Assembly (NCBI GenBank): GCA_003552075.1
Contig: PUOJ01000039.1
Location: 1 to 45,214 of the forward strand
From: Bacteroidales bacterium
GTDB taxonomy: Bacteria; Bacteroidota; Bacteroidia; Bacteroidales; UBA7960
Direction: 5' to 3'
DNA: 45,214 bases
The notes below the pieces were generated by a model. The model was given only the letters and a program-made list of their open reading frames with translations, was not told the origin of the DNA and did not search any database. A program made the translations under genes and the position numbers. Positions within the stretch are counted from its first letter, which is position 1. Each line of letters starts with the position of its first letter. Below, piece after piece: positions 1 to 6,846 of this stretch.

Positions 1-189
1 CTGCGCTTCGGCATCGGCGCCGATTACCCCACCGGGTTTCAGTCACAATATGTATTAGGAAAATGGACCGACGAAGAAATGCAAGTGATCAGCCCAAAGA
101 TCAAAACTGCCGGCGAGATGGTGGTAAGCTTCGGACTGCAGGGCGCACAGCGTACGATGAACCAGTATAACAAACGGAACGGGGGTTAA
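1..189 (+). CDS. pth: Peptidyl-tRNA hydrolase, C-terminal fragment
   Basis: Only the last 62 codons are inside the window; the reading frame is open from the first base and stops with TAA. The fragment carries the Pth C-terminal signature: an RFGIG stretch, then QYVLGKW, followed by a helical tail with a conserved AGEM-x8-GLQGA and MNQYNK ending. Pth cleaves the ester bond of peptidyl-tRNAs that drop off the ribosome and acts in the cytosol. The catalytic N-terminal residues lie outside the window and cannot be checked. The next gene, prs, converges on it. In many Bacteroidota prs and pth are collinear, usually with rplY, so this arrangement is somewhat unusual. Confidence 0.85.
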   Translation: MRFGIGADYPTGFQSQYVLGKWTDEEMQVISPKIKTAGEMVVSFGLQGAQRTMNQYNKRNGG

Positions 190-255
190 TGTGGTAATGT
201 TATAATGTGATAATTAAGAGTCCTTTGTAGTGTGCCAATGTGATAATGTGATAAT
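182..255. repeat. Octanucleotide repeat array between pth and prs
   Basis: This AT-rich intergenic stretch consists largely of 8-nt units related to GTGATAAT: three degenerate units starting just after the pth stop, a short break, then GTGCCAAT followed by two perfect GTGATAAT units. It lies between two convergent stop codons. I see no hairpin with a T tract, so it is not an obvious terminator. It belongs with the other short-unit intergenic arrays in this window. Confidence 0.6.
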
Positions 256-265
256 GAATGCATTG

Positions 266-1210
266 CTACAATATAGTGGAGAATTCGTAATGCGAGCTGA
301 TCGACTCGTGGTTGTGCACGCGCTGGATCACGTCGGCAAAGAGCCTGGAGGATGTCAGCACGCTTACCTTGGGGCACTCTTTTTCCATTGGGATGGTATC
401 TGCCACGATGACCTCCTCAAACACACTCTTTTCGATCCTGCTGTAAGCCTTTCCGCTGAAAACGGCATGGGTGCACATGGCTCTTACGCTGTTCGCGCCC
501 TTGTCCATGATCATGGCGCCGGCACGGGTGATCGACCCTGCCGTGTCGATGATGTCATCCACGAGCACCACGTCCTTGTCTTTCACATCCCCGATAAGGG
601 TCATCTTTTCCACCTCGTTCACCTTTTTCCGCTGTTTGTAACAAATGACGAGCTCGCTGTTCAGGAATTTTGCATACGCGCCCGCGCGCCGCGTACCTCC
701 CGTATCAGGCGATGCCATCACCAGGTTGGGCAGGTTTAACTGCTTGATGTAAGGAACAAATATTGCTGAGGCATACATGTGGTCTACCGGCACATCAAAG
801 AAGCCCTGGATCTGGTCTGCGTGCAGGTCCATGGTGATGATCCTGTTCACACCAGCGGCCATAAGCAGGTTGGCAATGAGCTTGGCACCGATCGACACCC
901 GGGGCTTATCCTTGCGGTCCTGGCGGGCAAACCCGAAGTACGGGATCACGGCAACCACCTGCTTGGCAGAAGCCCGGCGGGCTGCATCGATCATCAGGAG
1001 CAGCTCCATCAGGTTGTCGGAAGGAGGCATCGTGCTCTGAATAATGAACACATCGTTGCCTCGCAGGGTCTCTTCAAAGGATGGCTGAAACTCCCCGTCG
1101 GCAAAGTGCTGGATGAGCTCCTTACCCAGCGGCTTGCCATAGCTTTCAGCAATTTTTTCTGCAAGGACACGGGAAGCGGAACCAGAGAAAATTTTCACAA
1201 CGGAGGCCAT
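266..1210 (-). CDS. prs: Ribose-phosphate pyrophosphokinase
   Basis: This cytosolic enzyme makes PRPP from ribose 5-phosphate and ATP for nucleotide, histidine and tryptophan synthesis. From the chosen start (MASVVKIFSG) the protein has 314 residues, the usual length. Visible landmarks are FADGEFQPS, the FARQDRKDKPR flexible-loop region, the MDLHADQIQGFF metal/ATP segment and the PRPP-binding motif VVLVDDIIDTAGS. A longer reading frame exists upstream to 1303, but those 31 residues do not resemble the family and the homologous N terminus begins at 1210. A CAAAGGTA match at 1301-1308 (a -7 box on the minus strand) would give a leader of roughly 85 nt. The gene is convergent with pth. Confidence 0.95.
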   Translation of the reverse strand: MASVVKIFSGSASRVLAEKIAESYGKPLGKELIQHFADGEFQPSFEETLRGNDVFIIQSTMPPSDNLMELLLMIDAARRASAKQVVAVIPYFGFARQDRKDKPRVSIGAKLIANLLMAAGVNRIITMDLHADQIQGFFDVPVDHMYASAIFVPYIKQLNLPNLVMASPDTGGTRRAGAYAKFLNSELVICYKQRKKVNEVEKMTLIGDVKDKDVVLVDDIIDTAGSITRAGAMIMDKGANSVRAMCTHAVFSGKAYSRIEKSVFEEVIVADTIPMEKECPKVSVLTSSRLFADVIQRVHNHESISSHYEFSTIL

Positions 1211-1300
1211 GGACAGCAGGTTTTTCAAAGTCGTAAAACATGGTGCGTCGCATGAGCCTTTAGAAAAAGCAGGATATGCAACACGCAAATAATACTTCCA

Positions 1301-1308
1301 CAAAGGTA
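1301..1308 (-). promoter_or_regulatory. Possible prs -7 box
   Basis: On the minus strand this reads TACCTTTG, matching the Bacteroidota -7 consensus TAnnTTTG about 90 nt before the prs start. No good TTTG -33 element sits at the expected distance, so the call rests on the -7 box and its position only. Confidence 0.4.
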
Positions 1309-1359
1309 AAAAGAATAAGCCTTCACAGCTTATCAGCCTGAAGGCATTTTTGATTTTTT

Positions 1360-1390
1360 TTTGGAATCAAAGCGGAATTGGTTACTTTTG
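1360..1390 (+). promoter_or_regulatory. Bacteroidota-type promoter of tRNA-Leu
   Basis: TTTG at 1360-1363 is followed, after 19 nt, by TACTTTTG at 1383-1390. This is a full match to the primary sigma-factor promoter of Bacteroidota (TTTG, about 19-21 nt, TAnnTTTG). Transcription would start near 1396, about 25 nt ahead of the mature tRNA. Confidence 0.75.
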
Positions 1391-1422
1391 CTCTCCCAAC
1401 GAATGGATTGTCGACTCATAAT

Positions 1423-1506
1423 GCCCGGGTGGCGGAATTGGTAGACGCGTTGGTCTCAAACACCAATGGTAGCAATACCGTGCCGGTTCGACCCCGGCCC
1501 CGGGTA
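1423..1506 (+). tRNA. tRNA-Leu (anticodon CAA)
   Basis: The 84-nt sequence folds into a class II tRNA. The acceptor stem pairs GCCCGGG with CCCGGGT (G1-U72), the D arm is GCG/CGC, the anticodon stem is TTGGT/ACCAA around loop CTCAAAC (CAA at 1457-1459), the 15-nt variable arm has a GGTA/TACC stem, and the T arm is GCCGG-TTCGACC-CCGGC. The discriminator base is A73, as expected for leucine. The 3' CCA is not encoded (CAC follows A73), so it must be added after transcription. It decodes UUG. The gene has its own promoter upstream and a strong terminator downstream, so it looks monocistronic. Confidence 0.95.
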
Positions 1507-1512
1507 CACCGA

Positions 1513-1545
1513 AGCCCTCACAGCGCTTGTTGTGAGGGCTTTTTT
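1513..1545 (+). terminator. Rho-independent terminator of tRNA-Leu
   Basis: A perfect 10-bp stem (AGCCCTCACA at 1513-1522, TGTGAGGGCT at 1531-1540) with an 8-nt loop is followed directly by five T residues. Confidence 0.9.
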
Positions 1546-1671
1546 ACCCCCCCCTCCCAAGATGCGACCCCCATTTAAACCGTTAACCCCATATCCCTTG
1601 AACCAATAACTCTCCAATGCCCCAGGAATTTTTGGAACCCCACACCGGCAACCTTAAAGCCCCAAAAGCAT

Positions 1672-1719
1672 AACCTCATCTTCAACCTCAACCTTAACCT
1701 CAAACTTAACCTCAAACTT
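1672..1719. repeat. Hexanucleotide array upstream of sodB
   Basis: Eight consecutive 6-nt units fill 48 nt: AACCTC, ATCTTC, AACCTC, AACCTT, AACCTC, AAACTT, AACCTC, AAACTT. The reverse complement of this unit family recurs after sufB (8294-8365). The remainder of the 1546-1788 gap is C-rich and shows no gene. Confidence 0.7.
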
Positions 1720-1788
1720 AGCCCCACCCTTGCCTGCGTCTAATTTTTTCCATAATTTAGCCTTTACCATTCACTAAAACCCGATATT

Positions 1789-2364
1789 ATGACACACGTA
1801 TTGCCAAAATTACCTTACTCACCCGAAGCACTTGAACCGCACATCTCAAAGAAAACCATCGAGTACCACTACGGCAAACACCACATGACCTATGTGAAGA
1901 AGCTGAATGACCTCATCGGCGAGACGCCTTTTGAAGAAGCAAGCCTTGAAGAAATCATCATGAAAGCCGATGGCGGCATATTCAACAATGGCGCCCAGGT
2001 CTGGAACCACACCTTTTACTGGGAAAGCCTCTCCCCTGAAGGCGGCGGCGAGCCTGCTGGAGAGCTGATGCAAGCAATTGAAAAAAGCTTTGGCTCCTTC
2101 GACAAGTTTAAGGAGCAATTCACCAATGCCTCGGTAACCCTTTTCGGCTCCGGTTGGTCGTGGCTGGTCAAAAATGCAGACGGCAGCCTGGAAATCGTGC
2201 AGACAAGCAACGCAGAAAACCCGATGCGCCAGGGCAAAACACCGCTCCTGACATGCGATGTGTGGGAGCACGCCTACTACCTGGATTACCAGAACCGTCG
2301 CCCCGAATACCTGGGTGCATTCTGGAAACTCGTAGACTGGAAACGGGTAGCAGACAGATTGTAA
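1789..2364 (+). CDS. sodB: Superoxide dismutase, iron type
   Basis: The enzyme disproportionates superoxide to oxygen and hydrogen peroxide in the cytosol. At 191 residues it has the standard Fe/Mn-SOD length. The four metal ligands are in place: His27 (in EYHYGKHH), His74 (in NHTFYW), Asp157 and His161 (in DVWEHAYYLDY). Gln70, in the AQVWNH segment, is the second-sphere glutamine typical of the iron type rather than the manganese type. There is no signal peptide. The ATG at 1789 follows an AT-rich stretch without a Shine-Dalgarno sequence. I see no operon partner. A 450-nt gap separates it from the next gene, and no strong terminator is visible. Confidence 0.95.
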   Translation: MTHVLPKLPYSPEALEPHISKKTIEYHYGKHHMTYVKKLNDLIGETPFEEASLEEIIMKADGGIFNNGAQVWNHTFYWESLSPEGGGEPAGELMQAIEKSFGSFDKFKEQFTNASVTLFGSGWSWLVKNADGSLEIVQTSNAENPMRQGKTPLLTCDVWEHAYYLDYQNRRPEYLGAFWKLVDWKRVADRL

Positions 2365-2815
2365 CGAAAAACATATGATCGTTTGCCGTAGCTCGTTCCA
2401 TTTACAGACAGCCGGCAGGGCACATCACCCTCTCTTTTTCAGTACACTAAAAAAGGTTAAGGGCCTGTTAAAGTGTGTTAAACCACGACAAGCACACGCT
2501 TAAGGTTTTAATTTTGTATGGGGACAATGTATCTTCGTGATAATTTGCCCTTATTGTCGGAAACGATCTGGCCTGAATGATCCCTATATTTAATCAGGTC
2601 AGACGTAAGGCGCCGAAAACCACCGACACGACATGCTGCTTTTAGGGTTTCGCAACGAAGCAGGCGGAATAAGGGAAAAGCAGCTGCATCTTAGATTGGT
2701 TATTTGTGTGCTTGTTTGAGTAATGAACCGAGCCATGCCCAACAAGATTGACACACACGCCGATGATCATTGCATGGCGAGCTCCATGTGACCGATTTAT
2801 TCATATTATAAACAC
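2365..2815 (+). other. Long intergenic leader upstream of rprX
   Basis: No gene is visible in this 451-nt gap. It holds a tandem TGTTAAA site plus a -7 box (2466-2516), a widely spaced inverted repeat (GCTGCTTTT near 2635 and AAAAGCAGC near 2680), and element B directly before the start codon (2721-2820). If the -7 box is used, the rprX transcript has an unusually long structured 5' leader of about 290 nt. Confidence 0.55.
2466..2516 (+). promoter_or_regulatory. Tandem TGTTAAA operator-like site with -7 box
   Basis: Two identical heptamers, TGTTAAA at 2466-2472 and 2476-2482, lie exactly 10 bp apart, that is, on the same face of the helix. TAATTTTG at 2509-2516 matches the -7 consensus. The repeats would sit at about -57 to -41 from the inferred start, the usual place for an activator of the OmpR/PhoB class. 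No TTTG -33 element is present, consistent with a promoter needing an activator. RprY itself is an obvious candidate, by inference only. Confidence 0.45.
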
Positions 2816-2820
2816 ATGAA
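2721..2820 (+). repeat. Dispersed leader element B, copy 1
   Basis: This stretch is clearly related to 17877-18004. Both contain a CGAGCCATGCC box, ATTGACACACACG, an inverted GCCATG (2732-2737) / CATGGC (2773-2778) pair, a GAGCTC / CATGTG segment, and an identical 18-nt end that runs through the start codon (ATTATAAACACATGAAAA). Copy 1 lacks two internal segments of about 14 nt each that are present in copy 2. It forms the immediate leader of rprX. Confidence 0.75.
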
Positions 2821-4465
2821 AAAGCGGTTTATTATACTCGTTATCGTGGCGATCAGCATCTCCCTGCTGGGCTTGCTTGGCATCCAGTTGTACTGGATCC
2901 GCAATGCGGTCGCAGTCAAAGAGGTAAATTTTGACAGGGGGGTCAGTGAAGCGGCATCCCGGGCGATCTATAAGTTCAACAAAGATGAACTCAGCCGCAA
3001 GATCATCAGGGAACAGGACCGCAGCCGCCACATCAGCCAGCTCAGCCAGATGCTGGACTCGTTGAATCGTCGCTATTATGACCAGTTTGTTGCCCGTCAA
3101 TCCGAACAAAGTCCGAGGGTGGATGCCGGTGGAGGCATCCTCTGGCAGGACATCAACATCCAGCTCAGGGAGCAGTTCGGCACAGGTGCCGGAGTGAGCA
3201 GTTACGACACCACCATGGTCTTTGGCGGCTACCAGCAGGAGCCTGGAAACAATACCGGATACCTGCCGGAGTCGATGCAATCCCCGGGCCAGGACCCGCT
3301 GAATGCCTTCTTTGAGAGGAGCAGGATCATTGGCGACCTGTTTGAGGACCTCTTCTCCAGTCGCTACACCTTCCAGGTGTCGGACGAAGAGAGCATCGCC
3401 AACCTGGACTCCTTGTTGGCTCAGGAACTGCAAAGCCAGGGCATTAAAACACCCTACGAGTTTGGCGTATATCATCCGGCCAAGCACACCCTGGTAAGTG
3501 AAAAAACAGGCCAATACAGCAATGACCTCTTGCAAAGCCAATACGCATACCACCTTTTCCCCAACGACCTGTTCGTAAACCCCGAATACCTCTTGCTCCA
3601 CTTCCCTCAACAGGAGGGCTATATCCTTTCGCAGATGAATGCCATGTTGGGCGCGTCCATCGTATTGCTGTTTATCCTCATCTCGTCCTTTGCCTTTACC
3701 ATATTTACGATCTTCAGGCAAAAGAAACTCTCGGTGATGAAAAACGACTTCATCAACAACATGACCCACGAACTCAAAACGCCCATTTCAACGATCTCTC
3801 TTGCATGCCAGGCCCTGAGCGACCAGGATGTAAAGAAATCGGAGCCACTCTACCAGAGCTATATCAATGTGATCAATGAAGAAAACGAAAGGCTGGGACT
3901 GCTCACGGAAAGGGTACTGCAAACCGCATTGATCGAAAAGGCACGGATCCGGCTAAACATTACCGGACTGGATATGCACGAGCTGATTGAAAGCGCCATT
4001 CAGAAGATCATCCTCCAGGTAGAAGCCAAACACGGAACAATCCAAACCAAGCTGAACGCCACATCAAGCTATGTGAGAGGAGACAAGGTGCACCTTACCA
4101 ACGTGATATCCAACCTGCTCGACAATGCCAATAAATACTCACCCCATACACCAAAGATCACCATCACCACCGAAAACACGGGCAAAGGCATCCTGATACA
4201 CGTAGATGATGAAGGTGTGGGAATAAATCGTGCCAACCAAAAGAAAATTTTTGATAACTTGTACCGGGTTTCCACAGGTAATTTGCATGACGTAAAAGGC
4301 TTTGGCCTGGGCCTTAGCTATGTGAAAGCCATCGTAGAGAAGCATGGTGGCAGCATATCGCTGGAAAGCGAACCCATGAAAGGCTCCCGATTCACAGTCT
4401 TCATTCCTTTTGGTTACGACGGAAGGGGAGCCAGGCAAGCGGAAGAATCACACCAACAAAACTAA
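2816..4465 (+). CDS. rprX: RprX-type membrane sensor histidine kinase
   Basis: This inner-membrane sensor kinase has 549 residues. It has a first membrane segment at about 5-24, a periplasmic sensor region of about 250 residues without a recognisable domain, a second membrane segment at about 278-300, and then the HisKA/HATPase core. The phosphoacceptor is His318 in NNMTHELKTPIST. The N box is NVISNLLDNANKYS (about 429-442), the G1 box DDEGVGI (about 464) and the G2 box GFGLGLSYV (about 494). It would autophosphorylate and pass phosphate to the response regulator starting 3 nt downstream. Both partners resemble Bacteroides RprX/RprY. The signal sensed is not evident. The start codon lies at the end of element B. 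Confidence 0.88.
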   Translation: MKKRFIILVIVAISISLLGLLGIQLYWIRNAVAVKEVNFDRGVSEAASRAIYKFNKDELSRKIIREQDRSRHISQLSQMLDSLNRRYYDQFVARQSEQSPRVDAGGGILWQDINIQLREQFGTGAGVSSYDTTMVFGGYQQEPGNNTGYLPESMQSPGQDPLNAFFERSRIIGDLFEDLFSSRYTFQVSDEESIANLDSLLAQELQSQGIKTPYEFGVYHPAKHTLVSEKTGQYSNDLLQSQYAYHLFPNDLFVNPEYLLLHFPQQEGYILSQMNAMLGASIVLLFILISSFAFTIFTIFRQKKLSVMKNDFINNMTHELKTPISTISLACQALSDQDVKKSEPLYQSYINVINEENERLGLLTERVLQTALIEKARIRLNITGLDMHELIESAIQKIILQVEAKHGTIQTKLNATSSYVRGDKVHLTNVISNLLDNANKYSPHTPKITITTENTGKGILIHVDDEGVGINRANQKKIFDNLYRVSTGNLHDVKGFGLGLSYVKAIVEKHGGSISLESEPMKGSRFTVFIPFGYDGRGARQAEESHQQN

Positions 4466-4468
4466 GCT

Positions 4469-5185
4469 ATGGAAGACACACCAATGATCAAGATTTTGCT
4501 GGCAGAAGATGATGCCAACCTGGGGACTATCTTAAAGGCATACCTGGAGGCCAAAGGCTTTCCCACCACGCTTTGTGTGGACGGACAGGAGGCGCATGAT
4601 GCCTTCCTGCAACAGACCTTCAATTTTTGCATCCTCGATGTGATGATGCCCGTGATGGACGGTTTTACCCTGGCCAAAGAGATCCGGAAGGTGGACAAAA
4701 AGGTGCCCATCCTTTTTCTTACAGCCAAAAACATGCAGGAGGACATCCTGGAAGGGCTGAAGATCGGAGCCGATGACTACATCACCAAGCCCTTCAGCAT
4801 GGAGGAGCTGCTGCTCCGCATCACCGCCATCTATCGCCGCAGCTATACGGAAACCATTGGCGATACCGACAAAACACTCTTCCAAATCGGAGCGTACACC
4901 TTCGACTACGCCAGGCAAACCCTGAAAAAAGGCAACAAGGAGCAAAAACTCACCTCCAAGGAGTCACAACTCCTGAAAATGCTCTGCGACAGGATCAACC
5001 ACGTGCTCGACCGCTCAGAGGCACTAAAGAAGATCTGGCTCGACGACAACTACTTTAACGCCAGAAGCATGGATGTGTATATCGCCAAGCTCCGCAAATA
5101 CCTCAGGGATGATCCCTCCATTGAACTGCTGAATGTGCACGGCAAGGGATTTAAGCTTTTGGTTTCCAAAGAGGAGGATGCATAA
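4469..5185 (+). CDS. rprY: RprY-type response regulator, OmpR/PhoB class
   Basis: The 238-residue cytosolic regulator has a receiver domain (about 6-125) and a winged-helix trans_reg_C domain (about 140-235). The acidic pocket is AEDD near the N terminus, the phosphorylated residue is Asp57 in CILDVMMPVMDG, and the conserved Lys lies in DDYITKPFSMEE. The output domain contains DDNYFNARSMDVYIAKLRK and ends HGKGFKLL, very close to Bacteroides RprY. It is co-transcribed with the kinase (3-nt gap). M6 (4484) is a possible alternative start. The tandem TGTTAAA heptamers upstream of rprX are a plausible binding site for this type of regulator, which would imply autoregulation. That is inference. 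Confidence 0.88.
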   Translation: MEDTPMIKILLAEDDANLGTILKAYLEAKGFPTTLCVDGQEAHDAFLQQTFNFCILDVMMPVMDGFTLAKEIRKVDKKVPILFLTAKNMQEDILEGLKIGADDYITKPFSMEELLLRITAIYRRSYTETIGDTDKTLFQIGAYTFDYARQTLKKGNKEQKLTSKESQLLKMLCDRINHVLDRSEALKKIWLDDNYFNARSMDVYIAKLRKYLRDDPSIELLNVHGKGFKLLVSKEEDA

Positions 5186-5374
5186 CGATCCCACAAGGGC
5201 AGCACCCGGAAGCTGACCATCTGTCTCAACGCCGGTTGACTGATGTGCTACCAACATCACTGACGATGCCGGAGCTAAGTTCGCTGCGGGCCTGATTCCT
5301 ACCGGCCATTTGGACGGCAATCGCAGATCAGCCAACAAAACACTTAAGGCCCCGCAATGCCTGCCCTTTTATAA

Positions 5375-6442
5375 ATGCTTTTATACACATATGCCAAACA
5401 CACGATGAGTCATATCGACCGGAATATGCGCACACTCCGCGCACAAAAACTTCCACGGATGACCGACTTCCGTAAGGTGTGGCACCCGGAATGGTTTCAG
5501 GGACGGCGCAGGCGGAATAATTATTTCGAAGGCTGGTACATGAAACACGTCAGCAGCCAGGGTGAACACATCCTTTCTTTCATTCCCGGTGTGTCCCTGA
5601 GCAGGAAAGACCCCCATGCATTCGTGCAAGGCATCGACGGCCACACCGGCCAAACCTGGTATTTCCGCTACCCATCCGAAGCCTTTCAGTATGCACCCGA
5701 CGCATTCGATATCCGTATCGGCAACAGCCGCTTTTCAAAGCATGGCATCGCACTAGACCTGGAATCTCCCGAAGGGCGCATTGCCGGCGAAATCAAGTAT
5801 GCCAACCTACACACCTTTCCTGTCAGCCTTCGCACCCCCGGAATCATGGGATGGTACCGCTATGTGCCTGCCATGCAATGCTACCATGGCGTGGTGAGCC
5901 TCGATCACGAGTTGACCGGCAGCATGCAAGTCAATGGCAAGGATCATGATTTTTCAGGTGGGAAAGGTTACGTGGAAAAAGACTGGGGCTCAAGCATGCC
6001 CGAGGCCTGGATCTGGATGCAGTCCAACCACTTCCCACAACCGAAGACTTCCTTCATGTTGTCAATTGCCCGCGTTCCATGGCTCAAAAACAGCTTCCCC
6101 GGGTTCCTCGGGTTTTTCCTCCACGAGGGACAGCCACACTATTTTGCCACCTATACCGGCGCAAGGATTAAAAACCTGGAGGTTGACAAAAAAGAAGTCT
6201 CCCTCCATATTATCAGCAAAGACCTTCAGTTGCATATTCAGGGCGTTAAAAAAGAGGGCGGCAAAAATCACGGCGCCCTGAAAGCTCCAGGCAAAGGGCA
6301 CATGGAAAGGGTCATCCACGAAAATGTAAATGCCAGCCTCTTTGTTTCCCTTACCGATAAGCACGGAAAGATCCTTTTTGAAGGTGAAGGCACCCACGCC
6401 GGACTGGAAATGATCGGTGACACCTCCGTATTACAGGGCTGA
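5375..6442 (+). CDS. Tocopherol cyclase family protein (PF14249-like)
   Basis: The protein has 355 residues as given. The sequence recalls the tocopherol cyclase family: an early FEGWYMK motif, repeated beta-rich segments, and the hallmark block GGKGYVEKDWGSSMPEAWIW with QSNHF. Plant and cyanobacterial members close the chromanol ring of vitamin E. Members in non-photosynthetic bacteria have no known substrate, so no activity is assigned. There is no signal peptide or membrane segment. Start choice is uncertain: ATG codons at 5375, 5405 and 5459 are all possible, and family homology begins near 5459. It follows rprY by about 190 nt with no visible terminator. I see no tocopherol or quinone pathway gene nearby. 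Confidence 0.75.
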   Translation: MLLYTYAKHTMSHIDRNMRTLRAQKLPRMTDFRKVWHPEWFQGRRRRNNYFEGWYMKHVSSQGEHILSFIPGVSLSRKDPHAFVQGIDGHTGQTWYFRYPSEAFQYAPDAFDIRIGNSRFSKHGIALDLESPEGRIAGEIKYANLHTFPVSLRTPGIMGWYRYVPAMQCYHGVVSLDHELTGSMQVNGKDHDFSGGKGYVEKDWGSSMPEAWIWMQSNHFPQPKTSFMLSIARVPWLKNSFPGFLGFFLHEGQPHYFATYTGARIKNLEVDKKEVSLHIISKDLQLHIQGVKKEGGKNHGALKAPGKGHMERVIHENVNASLFVSLTDKHGKILFEGEGTHAGLEMIGDTSVLQG

Positions 6443-6722
6443 ACAGACTTTCCTGCCAGCTAAACATATTCTATCTTCCTGCTGTTAATCTTATGCAAAG
6501 ATTTATGGTGGGCCAGAGAAACTGCCGCACACACCGCAGCACCTTTCTCCGGTCACAAAAATGGGCCCTCACAACGCCTGCCCCACCTGGACTGCGCCAT
6601 GCGCATCGAATTAAAAAGAAAGCTGTTGGCCATTGGCCGTTCAAAAATTCATAGCCTGGTTGGGCATATGCCACAAAGAATGACAATGTGTTTGCACACG
6701 ATAAAAAATGCCCTATGTTTCA

Positions 6723-6730
6723 TATCTTTG
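6723..6730 (+). promoter_or_regulatory. Possible sufB -7 box
   Basis: TATCTTTG matches TAnnTTTG. Transcription would start near 6737, leaving a leader of about 110 nt that contains the inverted repeat at 6764-6816. The nearest TTTG upstream (6691-6694) is 28 nt away, too far for a standard -33 box, so the promoter may be weak or activated. Confidence 0.45.
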
Positions 6731-6763
6731 CAAAGTAATTTAAACTAATTATAAATAGCTCCT

Positions 6764-6816
6764 GTTTCAATCTCTGACGGGCACAGCGCACACAAGGCGA
6801 TCACCGAGATTGAAAC
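6764..6816 (+). promoter_or_regulatory. 11-bp inverted repeat in the sufB leader
   Basis: GTTTCAATCTC at 6764-6774 is perfectly complementary to GAGATTGAAAC at 6806-6816, with 31 nt between the arms and the 3' arm ending 30 nt before the sufB ATG. In RNA it would form a stem-loop just ahead of the translation start. In DNA it could be a pair of protein-binding half-sites. There is no T tract, so it is not a terminator. Confidence 0.55.
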
Positions 6817-6846
6817 CTGGTCTGTACAACATCTTAACCTGATCCC

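Larger units (their letters stand above)
6443..6846 (+). other. Intergenic region and leader of the SUF cluster
   Basis: No convincing gene is present in these 404 nt. A 53-codon frame at 6493-6654 was rejected. The right half holds a -7 box (6723-6730) and an 11-bp inverted repeat (6764-6816) that would lie in the sufB 5' leader. Confidence 0.5.

Noticed and set aside
1378-1578. A 66-codon frame spanning the tRNA-Leu gene and its terminator
   Set aside because: The region is fully explained by promoter, tRNA and terminator.
6493-6654. A 53-codon frame in the gap before sufB
   Set aside because: It has no recognisable motif, a composition unlike neighbouring proteins, and lies just ahead of the sufB promoter region; a chance frame is more likely.
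6764-6816. CRISPR-like sequence (GTTTCAATC / ATTGAAAC ends)
   Set aside because: The two arms are inverted and occur once; there is no direct repeat series, no spacers and no cas gene.
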